Positions 1 through 7,100 of a stretch of DNA of 64,000 nucleotides are shown here, in pieces. Within the stretch, counting starts at the first letter, position 1, and each line of letters begins with the position of its first letter. Origin of the DNA: Streptomyces alboniger (lineage in GTDB: Bacteria; Actinomycetota; Actinomycetes; Streptomycetales; Streptomycetaceae); the NCBI RefSeq assembly GCF_008704395.1, contig NZ_CP023695.1:6014001-6078000 (forward strand). The letters are read 5' to 3'. The notes under the pieces were generated by a model that was given only the letters and a program-made list of their open reading frames with translations, ran no database searches and was not told where the DNA came from. Position numbers and translations under genes: made by a program.

Positions 1-331
1 GGCCCGCGTAGGAGAACGGCTTGACCAAGTACTGGAGCGCGCCGTGCCGCATCGCCGCCTGGACCGTGGCGACATCACGGGCCGCGCTCACCATGATCAC
101 ATCGGTCTGGTGGCCGCGCTCACGCAACGTACGTACGACCGACAGACCCGTCTCGTCCGGCAGGTAATGATCCAGCAGCACCAAGTCCACGGGGAGAGCT
201 TCGACGAGCCGCAGCGCCTCGGCGGCGTTGTGTGCCTTCGCCGCCACGCGGAAGCCGGGGACCTTCGCCACATAGGCGGCGTTGACGTCTGCGACCCGGG
301 TGTCATCGTCGACGACAAGGACTTCAATCAT
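1..331 (-). CDS. CitB/DcuR-type response regulator, 3' end beyond window
   Basis: This is the receiver domain of a two-component response regulator; 110 codons are visible and the output domain lies beyond the left edge. The start at 331 reads MIEVLVVDDD, with the acidic pocket at D8-D10, phospho-acceptor D54 in VLLDHYLPD, and the conserved Lys at K104 in YLVKPF. It starts 22 bases after the stop of the sensor kinase gene upstream, so the two are almost certainly one operon and a cognate pair. CitA/DcuS-type kinases normally partner CitB/DcuR regulators with a C-terminal helix-turn-helix, which is expected here but not visible. The two citrate synthase genes nearby fit a carboxylate signal, but that is inference. 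Confidence 0.9.
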   Translation of the reverse strand, partial: MIEVLVVDDDTRVADVNAAYVAKVPGFRVAAKAHNAAEALRLVEALPVDLVLLDHYLPDETGLSVVRTLRERGHQTDVIMVSAARDVATVQAAMRHGALQYLVKPFSYAG

Positions 332-353
332 GACGTCCCCTCCAGCCCCTCCA

Positions 354-2021
354 TCATGGCGTCGCCTCCGTGCCCTTGATCAAAGTTGATCCCTCCGTGG
401 GGGAGAACGCAGGCTCCGTAAGGGCTTCGGGCAGGACGACGGTGAACTCGGCGCCCCCTTCGGGCGCCTCCCCCGCGCGTGCGCTGCCGCCTTGGCGCTC
501 GGCGAGCCTGCGGACCAGGGCGAGGCCGATCCCGCGCTTGCCGTGCGCCGGCGGCTCCTTGGTGGTCCAGCCCTCCGTGAAGATCGTCTCCCGCTGCTCG
601 GCGGGGACCCCCGGGCCGGTGTCGCGCACCCGGAGGACCACGGCCCGCCCCTCAGTGCGCACGGCGACCTCCACGCGCGCATGGCGGGTGCCCGCGGCGG
701 CGTCGAGGGCGTTGTCGACGAGGTTGCCGACGATCGTGACGAGACCGCCCGGGTCGACGAGCCGGTCGGGCAGCGCGGTCTCGCGCGGCACGGAGAGCGC
801 GACGCCACGTTCCGCGGCCACTGTGGCCTTGCCGACCAGCAGCGCCGCGAGCAGCGGGTCGCGGATCTTCTCGGTGATCTGCTCGGCGGTCACCCGGTGG
901 GCGCCCGCCACCTCGCCGACGAACTCGGCGGCCTCCTCGTACATCTCCAGTTCGAGCAGGCCAAGGAGTGTGTGCATGCGGTTGGCGTGCTCGTGGTCCT
1001 GGGCGCGCAGGGCGTCGATGAGGCCGCGCGTCGAGTCGAGTTCACGGCCGAGCTGCTCCAGCTCCGTGCGGTCGCGCAGGGTCGCGACGGCGCCTCCGTC
1101 GTCGGTGGGCATGCGGTTGGCGATCAGGACGCGCTGCCCGCGGACGGTCAGCAGGTCGGTGCCGGAGACCCGGCCGGCGAGGACGTCGGTCGTACGTCCC
1201 GCGCCGAGCGCTTCGTCGAGCGGCCGACCGACCACCTCCGTGCCGAGGCCGAGGAGGCGCTGCGCCTCGTCGTTGAGCAGCCGGATCCGGCCGCCGCTGT
1301 CCAGCGCGACGACCCCTTCGCGGATGCCGTGCAGCATCGCCTCGCGCTCCGCGAGCAGGGCGGAGATATCGGAGAACGCCAGGTCACGGGTCTGCCTCTG
1401 CACCCTGCGGGAGATCAAGTACGCGGCGATCGCGCCGACGGCGAGCGCCCCGCCCGCGTAGGCGAGCAGCCCGGGGATGGAGTGGATCAGACGGGCCCGC
1501 ACGCTTTCGTACTCGATGCCTACGGAGACGGCGCCCACGATGTGACCACCGGAGTCACGCAGTGGCACCTTTCCGCGGGCCGAGCGGCCCAGCGTGCCGT
1601 CGTCGATCTCCATGACCTCGCGGCCCGCGAGCGCGTCGCTGGGGTCGGTCGAGACGGGCCTGCCGATCTGAGTGCGGTCCGTGTGGGACCAGCGGATGCC
1701 CTCCTTGTTCATGATCACGACGTACTCGGCGCCGCTGGCCCGGCGGATCCGCTCGGCCTCCGCCTGGACGGGGCCGTCCCCCGTGGGGCGCGAGGACGTC
1801 AGGTCCTCGGCGATCTTCGGATGGGCGGCGGTCGTCTGGGCGATGGCCAGCGCGCGGCGCATCGCCTGGTCGTCGAGCTGATCGCTGAGCGGCGCGAGGA
1901 AGAGCCCGGTGGCCAGCACCGCGACCCCGGCGGCGATGGCCAGCTGCATCACCAGCACCTGCGAGAACACGCGCCGCGGCAGGCCGAGGCGGAGGCGTCG
2001 CACACGGGAGGTCGGGCTCAT
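354..2021 (-). CDS. CitA/DcuS-family sensor histidine kinase
   Basis: This is a 555-residue membrane sensor kinase that signals to the response regulator just downstream. A first transmembrane helix (about residues 20-42) is followed by an extracytoplasmic sensor of about 140 residues (PDC/Cache type in this family), a second helix (about 183-204), a PAS domain (about 225-320) and a kinase core. The H-box is RAQDHEHANRMH, with H343 the likely phosphorylation site as in CitA/DcuS. The N-box is NLVDNALDAA (N432, N436) and the G-box is GKRGIGLALVRRLAERQGG. Family members sense citrate or C4-dicarboxylates; the ligand cannot be read from the sequence. The ATG at 2021 has no strong ribosome binding site. 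Confidence 0.92.
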   Translation of the reverse strand: MSPTSRVRRLRLGLPRRVFSQVLVMQLAIAAGVAVLATGLFLAPLSDQLDDQAMRRALAIAQTTAAHPKIAEDLTSSRPTGDGPVQAEAERIRRASGAEYVVIMNKEGIRWSHTDRTQIGRPVSTDPSDALAGREVMEIDDGTLGRSARGKVPLRDSGGHIVGAVSVGIEYESVRARLIHSIPGLLAYAGGALAVGAIAAYLISRRVQRQTRDLAFSDISALLAEREAMLHGIREGVVALDSGGRIRLLNDEAQRLLGLGTEVVGRPLDEALGAGRTTDVLAGRVSGTDLLTVRGQRVLIANRMPTDDGGAVATLRDRTELEQLGRELDSTRGLIDALRAQDHEHANRMHTLLGLLELEMYEEAAEFVGEVAGAHRVTAEQITEKIRDPLLAALLVGKATVAAERGVALSVPRETALPDRLVDPGGLVTIVGNLVDNALDAAAGTRHARVEVAVRTEGRAVVLRVRDTGPGVPAEQRETIFTEGWTTKEPPAHGKRGIGLALVRRLAERQGGSARAGEAPEGGAEFTVVLPEALTEPAFSPTEGSTLIKGTEATP

Positions 2022-2049
2022 GTGTACGAACGGTACGGCCGCCGGCGGG

Positions 2050-3042
2050 CTACTCCGAAGTGAGTGTGGTGGGGATCTCGTACGGAGACGCGGCGAGGTC
2101 GGGGCGGCGGCCGGTCGAGTCCTCCTGGGCAGCGCCCTCCGGGGCCTGGCGTACCGCCAGCACGTCCATCCGTGCCGGGGTCCCGAGAGCAGCGCCGCAG
2201 CTCTCCGGGCGGGGCGGTCGAGAGGTCCCCTGGGCCACGGTGACCCGCCAACGGCGGCCGTCGGCGTGCGCCACGGTCACCTCCCAGCGCGGAGCCGCGC
2301 CTTCCGCAGCCACGACGGCTAGGACCCCCGCGGCGTCCTCGCCCGTCGAGGTGCGCACCGCCAGCTCGGCGGCCTGGCCGGGCCGCTCCCATGCCGAGTT
2401 GCCCCGGCAGCCCTCGGCGATCACACGGCCCGCCCGCACGGCTTCGAGGATCTCCTTGACGGCGTGTGCCCCGGTCCTGCCGTACGCGTAGCCGTACGGC
2501 AGGACCAGAAGGGTGGGTGAGAAGCGATGGCCACCCAGATGGGTGATCTCCCACGCTCCCTCTTCACCGGCGGCGGCAAGCTCGGCAGCCAGCGGTCTGC
2601 CCAGAAGAGCGCAGCAGCGGTCGCGCTTGCCGTTGGTGCAGACGAGTGCGAGCGGGGCGCCCATGTACGGGGTGCCGAAGCCGCCGTGGTCGCCGGCGCC
2701 GAGAGCCGCGAAGTCGAGGTCGAGCAACCGCCGCGGGTCCTCCACCACCTCGGAGCGCACCCAGGTGTGCCCGGGGGCGGTGTGCGCCACGTACACCTCG
2801 TGCCGCGGCGGCGCGTGGCAGTCGGCATGGCGCCCGGGGCGGCGGATCAGCGCGACACGCACGCCGGTGCCTTCGGCGGCCCTCTCCAGGGCGCGGCCGA
2901 CCTCGGGAGCGAGGTGGCTGGAGGTCAGCGCCTTGGCGCCCCAGGGGCCCGGCTGTTCCACCAGGAGCCACGTCCTGGCGGTCGCCGCGGTCCCCGCGAG
3001 AGGCTCGTCCAGATCCCGCGAGGCGGTCGCGCACGTACTCAC
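2050..3042 (-). CDS. Sucrase/ferredoxin-like (Aim32-type thioredoxin-fold) protein
   Basis: This is a 330-residue protein of the sucrase/ferredoxin-like family, whose bacterial members have a thioredoxin-like fold and probably bind a [2Fe-2S] cluster. Visible motifs are the cysteine-rich VCTNGKRDRCCALLGRPL segment (about residues 134-151) and HLGGHRFSPTLLVLPYG (about 168-184), both typical of the family. The start is a GTG at 3042. An iron-box-like sequence lies immediately upstream and touches the start, so expression is probably repressed by DmdR1 when iron is sufficient. Its stop is 28 bases before the sensor kinase start, so read-through into the two-component operon is possible. No precise reaction is established for the family. 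Confidence 0.82.
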   Translation of the reverse strand: MSTCATASRDLDEPLAGTAATARTWLLVEQPGPWGAKALTSSHLAPEVGRALERAAEGTGVRVALIRRPGRHADCHAPPRHEVYVAHTAPGHTWVRSEVVEDPRRLLDLDFAALGAGDHGGFGTPYMGAPLALVCTNGKRDRCCALLGRPLAAELAAAGEEGAWEITHLGGHRFSPTLLVLPYGYAYGRTGAHAVKEILEAVRAGRVIAEGCRGNSAWERPGQAAELAVRTSTGEDAAGVLAVVAAEGAAPRWEVTVAHADGRRWRVTVAQGTSRPPRPESCGAALGTPARMDVLAVRQAPEGAAQEDSTGRRPDLAASPYEIPTTLTSE

Positions 3043-3058
3043 ATAGGCGAGCCTAACC
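3043..3058 (-). promoter_or_regulatory. Putative DmdR1/IdeR iron box
   Basis: On the minus strand the bases read GGTTAGGCTCGCCTAT. Fourteen of 16 match the right part of the Streptomyces desA iron box (GGTTAGGCTCACCTAA). The site abuts the GTG start of the sucrase/ferredoxin-like gene, where a bound DtxR-family repressor would block transcription or initiation. Confidence 0.72.
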
Positions 3059-3077
3059 GCACCCAGGCCCGAGCGGT

Positions 3078-4358
3078 CTACACCTCTTCGGAGGAGTCCA
3101 CTGGGGGAGCCGCGGGCATCGGCCGGGGCGGGCGCAGTCCGACGTACTGGCCGCTGGGGCGCATGCGCAGCGGGCGCTCGTCGTACTCCTCCAGGGCGTG
3201 CGCGATCCAGCCCGCGGTGCGGGCCACCGCGAAGATCGTCTCGCCTGCCTCCGCCGGCATACCGGACGAGGCGGTCAGGACGGCGAGGGCGAGGTCGACA
3301 TTGGCGCGCAGATCCGTGTGGCGGGCGGTGGTGGCCACCACGTCGCGTGCCGCGGCGAGGGCGGGACCCGCCTTCGGCATCGTCTCCAGGAGGCCGAACA
3401 GCGCCTGCGCGCGCGGGTCCTCACCAGGGTAGAGGCGGTGGCCGAGGCCGGGGACGCGGCGGCCCGCGCGCAGTTCGTCGGCGACCACGGGCGTCGCGCT
3501 GCCCCGGTCGAGTACGTCGAGGAGCATGCGGTGGGCGAGACCGCTGGCCGCGCCGTGCAGGGGCCCCTCCAGGACGCCGAGTCCCGCCGATACCGCCGCG
3601 TAGGGGTGGGCGCGGGCGGAGGCGGCGACCCGCACGGCGAGCGTGGAGGCGGCGAGGTCGTGGTCGACGAGCAGCGCGAGGGCCGTGTCCAGGGCGTGCA
3701 GCGCGGCCTCGTCGGGCTTGACGCCGCTCAGCCGCGCCCACAGGCGCCGGGCGAGAGGGCCTTCGTCCCGGTGGGTCGGCAGGACCGGCGGGAGCGCCGC
3801 GACGAGCGTGGGAATCAGTGTGCGCGCGGTGCCGATGACCGCGTCTTCTGAGAGGTCGAAGCGGAGGGGGTCGGCGGCGCCCGCTGAGATGGCCGCGACG
3901 CGCAGCCGGTCCGTCGGTCCGCTGTGCTCGGGCAGGGCGTTGACGGCGCGGCGGGCCGCGGAGACGGTCTCCCTGGGGGCGGTGAAGCGGATGCCGGGGC
4001 GCAGGACACCGGTCCACAGCCACTCGGCGACCTCTTCGTAGGAGTGCGCCAACGCGAGCGCGGCGGCGTCGACGCCTCGGAAGTAGTAGCGGTCGTTGTC
4101 GATGAGCGTGATGCGGGTGCGCACGGAGAGTTCGTTGGCCGTGGTCGGGGCGGTGGAATCGCGTCTGTTCCTGCGGGCCAGCGCCTCGACCTCCTTCGCG
4201 TCGAACGTGCTGCCCCGTGTCCCCGGGCCGCGGCGGCTGCTGAGCTGACCGCGGCTCACGTACGCGTACACGGTCTCGGGCTTCACACCGAGCAGCTCGG
4301 CGGCCTCCTTGGTGGTCAGCCGCCGCCGTCCTTCGTGCTCGGTTCCTTGATCCGTCAT
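3078..4358 (-). CDS. Citrate synthase-like protein with N-terminal helix-turn-helix
   Basis: This is a 426-residue fusion. Residues about 12-65 form an excisionase/MerR-like DNA-binding domain (LTTKEAAELLGVKPETVYAY, then a basic wing and FDAKEVEAL). The rest is a citrate synthase fold. The catalytic triad looks intact: His in LLVDHDLAAST, His in GLGHRLYPGEDPR and Asp in RANVDLAL. It is divergent from a second, plain citrate synthase with 120 bases between the starts. I chose the ATG at 4358 (MTDQGTE) because TACGGT lies seven bases upstream of it, which suggests a leaderless transcript; an upstream ATG at 4433 would extend the protein into the shared promoter. It may be an enzyme, a regulator of the divergent gene, or both. 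Confidence 0.88.
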   Translation of the reverse strand: MTDQGTEHEGRRRLTTKEAAELLGVKPETVYAYVSRGQLSSRRGPGTRGSTFDAKEVEALARRNRRDSTAPTTANELSVRTRITLIDNDRYYFRGVDAAALALAHSYEEVAEWLWTGVLRPGIRFTAPRETVSAARRAVNALPEHSGPTDRLRVAAISAGAADPLRFDLSEDAVIGTARTLIPTLVAALPPVLPTHRDEGPLARRLWARLSGVKPDEAALHALDTALALLVDHDLAASTLAVRVAASARAHPYAAVSAGLGVLEGPLHGAASGLAHRMLLDVLDRGSATPVVADELRAGRRVPGLGHRLYPGEDPRAQALFGLLETMPKAGPALAAARDVVATTARHTDLRANVDLALAVLTASSGMPAEAGETIFAVARTAGWIAHALEEYDERPLRMRPSGQYVGLRPPRPMPAAPPVDSSEEV

Positions 4359-4365
4359 GGGCGAC

Positions 4366-4371
4366 ACCGTA
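4366..4371 (-). promoter_or_regulatory. -10 element TACGGT for leaderless transcript
   Basis: TACGGT on the minus strand is followed by seven bases and then the ATG at 4358. This fits a Streptomyces TANNNT -10 box with transcription starting at or next to the start codon. No clear -35 is visible. Confidence 0.4.
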
Positions 4372-4398
4372 TCCGCATCACGACGCCCGCCTCCTCGC

Positions 4399-4413
4399 AT
4401 TGATTCAATCAAT
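4399..4413. promoter_or_regulatory. 15-bp perfect palindrome, candidate operator
   Basis: ATTGATTCAATCAAT is a perfect inverted repeat (7-1-7) in an unusually AT-rich patch between the two divergent citrate synthase genes. It overlaps the region upstream of a TTGACA (4415-4420) facing the plus-strand gene. The sequence CAGTCAA occurs twice just downstream (4427 and 4441), 14 bases apart. This is a good candidate site for the helix-turn-helix citrate synthase itself or for the neighbouring response regulator. Confidence 0.5.
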
Positions 4414-4478
4414 ATTGACAGAAGTTCAGTCAAGCATGGACAGTCAAATCAAGTTCTGGGAGGAAGTCGAGGAAGAAC

Positions 4479-5666
4479 ATGCCGATCAATGGCTCCACCG
4501 CCACCGCCACTGCCAACCCCGCCGAGCCCGTCGAGGTCCCACGAGGACTCGCGGGTGTCGTGGTCACCGAGACCGAACTCGGAGACGTGAGGGGACATGA
4601 GGGCTTCTACCACTACCGGCAGTACTCGGCCGTCGAGCTCGCGCAGAGCCGCGGCTTCGAGGACGTATGGCACCTGATGTTCTACGGAGAGCTGCCGGAC
4701 GCCGCGCAGAGGGCCGCGTTCGCCGAGCGGACCGCGACCCTGCGGCACCTCCCCGCGGAAGTCCGCGACGCGCTGCCCGTCATCGCCCGCGCCAGCGCGC
4801 TGTCGGGACCGCTCTCCGGACTGCGCACCGCCTTGTCGCTCTTCGGGGCATCGAAGGGGTTCCGCCCGGTGTACGACATCGACGGCGACCGGCGCCGCGC
4901 GGACGCCCTCGCCGCGTCCGCCGTCGTGCCGACACTGCTCACCGCGCTCTACCGGCTCGGGCAGGGCCTCGAACCCGTGGAGCCGCGGGACGACCTGTCG
5001 TACGCGTCCAACTACCTCTACATGCTCACCGGTTCGCAGCCGGATGCCGCGCGTGCGCGGGCGATTGAGCAGTACTTGATCTCCACCATTGACCACGGGT
5101 TCAACGCGTCAACATTCACCGCCCGGGTCATCACCTCGACCGGGGCGGATGTGGCGGCTTGCCTGGTGGGCGCCGTCGGCGCGCTGTCGGGGCCACTGCA
5201 CGGCGGGGCGCCCAGCCGCGCCCTCGACACCCTTGACGCGATCGGGACCCGCGACCGTATCGACAGCTGGATCCGCGAGCGCGTCCTGGCGGGGGACCGC
5301 ATCATGGGGTTCGGGCACCCCGTCTACCGCACTGAGGATCCGCGCTCGCGGATGCTGCGCGGCATCGCTCGGCAATTCGGCGGCGAGATGGTGGAGTTCG
5401 CGGTCGAGGTCGAGCGGCACGTCGAGGCGATCCTGGCGGAGCTGAAGCCCGGGCGTGAGTTGCACACGAACGTGGAGTTCTACGCCGGGGTCGTCATGGA
5501 GCTGTGCGGGTTGCCCCGCGAGATGTTCACGCCGACGTTCGCGGCCGCTCGGGTGGTCGGCTGGAGCGCCAACATCCTGGAGCAGGCCCGGGATTCGAAG
5601 ATCATTCGTCCGGCGGCACGGTATGTGGGCCCGGCAGCGCCCCAGGCGGTTCCGGCTGACGACTGA
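4479..5666 (+). CDS. Citrate synthase family protein (citrate/2-methylcitrate synthase)
   Basis: This 395-residue citrate synthase condenses acetyl- or propionyl-CoA with oxaloacetate at the entry of the TCA or methylcitrate cycle. Catalytic residues are visible as His in TIDHGFNASTF, His in GFGHPVYRTEDPR and Asp in HTNVEFYAG/NVEF position (Glu-containing variant of the usual NVDF). The glycine-rich LSGPLHGGAPSRALD loop is also present. The start at 4479 is supported by a purine-rich ribosome binding site (GGGAGGAAG and GAGGAAG) just upstream. It is divergent from the helix-turn-helix citrate synthase and is followed by a hairpin terminator. Substrate choice between citrate and methylcitrate cannot be decided from the sequence. 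Confidence 0.92.
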   Translation: MPINGSTATATANPAEPVEVPRGLAGVVVTETELGDVRGHEGFYHYRQYSAVELAQSRGFEDVWHLMFYGELPDAAQRAAFAERTATLRHLPAEVRDALPVIARASALSGPLSGLRTALSLFGASKGFRPVYDIDGDRRRADALAASAVVPTLLTALYRLGQGLEPVEPRDDLSYASNYLYMLTGSQPDAARARAIEQYLISTIDHGFNASTFTARVITSTGADVAACLVGAVGALSGPLHGGAPSRALDTLDAIGTRDRIDSWIRERVLAGDRIMGFGHPVYRTEDPRSRMLRGIARQFGGEMVEFAVEVERHVEAILAELKPGRELHTNVEFYAGVVMELCGLPREMFTPTFAAARVVGWSANILEQARDSKIIRPAARYVGPAAPQAVPADD

Positions 5667-5720
5667 CCACGCGACGGGCGAGAGCCGCCAACGACCCGCC
5701 CGGGGGGGGATACCCGCCCG

Positions 5721-5755
5721 GGGGGTACCCGCTCAGGAGATGAGCGAGTACCCCC
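5721..5755 (+). terminator. Hairpin terminator after citrate synthase
   Basis: Two 15-base arms (5721-5735 and 5741-5755) pair at 14 of 15 positions around the loop GGAGA. There is no U-tract, as is usual in Streptomyces. Confidence 0.7.
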
Positions 5756-5806
5756 ATGCTTGACGGGCCACCAGAGCGCGGAGCCCGTCGGCTGCGTCAG
5801 CCGGTG

Positions 5807-6121
5807 CTAGACGTCAGGGATGTCACTCTTGGCGCGTACGAGAGTCTCGCGGCTCACGATCACGATGCGTTCGTAGCTGGCGCGCGAGGCGTCCGGGGGG
5901 AGTTCCTGTTCAAGTGCCGCAGTTGCTTCTGTCCCGATGACGGCGAAGTTCCCGTCACTCAATTCGAACACGTCGGGGCACGACTGCCCTGAGGTGCTTC
6001 CTCGCTGCTGGGGAGGGACACCGACGCGGCGCACGATCTTCAAGGTATTCCAGTCTGGGAGCGGGGGATCGGGGGGAAACCGCCTTGGTTGTGGCAGGCG
6101 AGGTTTGGCAGTTGGCGTCAT
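5807..6121 (-). CDS. Small conserved hypothetical protein
   Basis: This is a 104-residue protein of unknown function. After a proline-rich N-terminus it contains RRVGVPPQQRGSTSGQSCPD, then a compact VFELSDGNFAVIGTEAT segment and a C-terminal YERIVIVSRETLVRAKSDIP. I recall similar small proteins in many Streptomyces, often encoded near genes of strain-variable signalling modules, but no biochemical role. No signal peptide or membrane segment is visible. The ATG at 6121 has no obvious ribosome binding site. The neighbouring gene upstream on the same strand (DUF6082-like) is 108 bases away and may be co-transcribed. Confidence 0.7.
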   Translation of the reverse strand: MTPTAKPRLPQPRRFPPDPPLPDWNTLKIVRRVGVPPQQRGSTSGQSCPDVFELSDGNFAVIGTEATAALEQELPPDASRASYERIVIVSRETLVRAKSDIPDV

Positions 6122-6229
6122 GGGGTAAAACGCGCGCGCCTACCTTAGGGACAGGAGTTACCGGAGACAAACTGAGCAGGTTCCTCTCGCGGGGCTGCCT
6201 CCGGCCCCTCGGATGACGGCCAAGTCGCG

Positions 6230-6784
6230 CTATTCGGGCGGGGGTTCACCGATCACCCACCACTCATCGGTGTCCGCGGCCTCGAGGTCTCGGATGAGTT
6301 TGTCGACCATTCGGCCCAGGCGCGCTTCGTCCGAGGACTCCAGGAGGCTGGCGCGGTGCGGTCGTGTGGCCGCCCAGTAGTTGCGGAAGATGGCGTTCTG
6401 GCAGATCAGCCGCAGATGGCCATGCAGCTCGTCCCACCCGAGATTGCCGACGCGCCAGGCCAGCAGCGCATTGGTGTACAGCGCGTTGGCGAACAGGTAC
6501 TGCCGCTGAGTGCGAGCGTCCAGCGGAGTCTCGAAGGTGTCGAGGACCGCTGCCAGGTCAGGGTCGCCCATGGCGGTGCTCAGCATGTCGAACTGGAGCC
6601 GTTGCTGAGCGGCCAGGGCCGCGTGGCGGTGGTGCTCGGACCGCTCCTCCCGTTCGGCCTTCCGGCGCAGAGCCTCGTACCGGCGTTGCTGGGCGGCCAG
6701 GACTGCCAGCGCCCCCGTGGCGAAGACCAGGCCCGCCACCACGGCCGAGCCCACCCCCCGTACCCGAAAATTCCGTGTGGCCAT
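6230..6784 (-). CDS. DUF6082-like membrane-anchored protein
   Basis: This 184-residue protein resembles the DUF6082 family of actinomycetes, whose function is unknown. An N-terminal transmembrane helix (VGSAVVAGLVFATGALAVLA, about residues 10-29) is followed by a charged coiled coil (about 30-60) and a soluble helical domain with conserved aromatic residues (DARTQRQYLFANALYTNALL and FRNYWAATRPHR). The C-terminus is acidic and ends near DTDEWWVIGEPPPE. The ATG at 6784 follows a GGGGG ribosome binding site; a longer frame upstream has no such support. It faces the CobW-type gene across a 316-base gap. Confidence 0.75.
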   Translation of the reverse strand: MATRNFRVRGVGSAVVAGLVFATGALAVLAAQQRRYEALRRKAEREERSEHHRHAALAAQQRLQFDMLSTAMGDPDLAAVLDTFETPLDARTQRQYLFANALYTNALLAWRVGNLGWDELHGHLRLICQNAIFRNYWAATRPHRASLLESSDEARLGRMVDKLIRDLEAADTDEWWVIGEPPPE

Positions 6785-7100
6785 GTCAACCCCCGAATCG
6801 GCGACCGTCCGCCGGTCGTCGGATGCGGGTCGACAGGGAGCGGACCGGCGAGCGGTGGGCGGTGCGCTTGCCGTCTCCCAGGGTGCCGAGCGGCTCTGAT
6901 CGGCGGGGAGGCGGAGAGGAGGCGCACGGAAGGAAGTGGTGGTCGCACATCCCGGCGCCGTGCCCAATGTGTGCCCCGCGAGCGCCGCTAACAATCGTTC
7001 ACTTCGCGGCTCGTCGGGGCGTGCCTATCCTGGGGCGGTCTTCATTCTTCGTACGGGTTCCACCACGGTCCGTGCGAACGTCGGTACGAGGGGCCCACGG
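6785..7100. other. Divergent intergenic region
   Basis: This 316-base spacer separates the DUF6082-like gene from the CobW-type GTPase gene. It should hold both promoters. A TATCCT (7026-7031) with TTCGCG 17 bases upstream is a possible plus-strand promoter. I see no gene, no RNA motif and no convincing Zur box. Confidence 0.4.
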
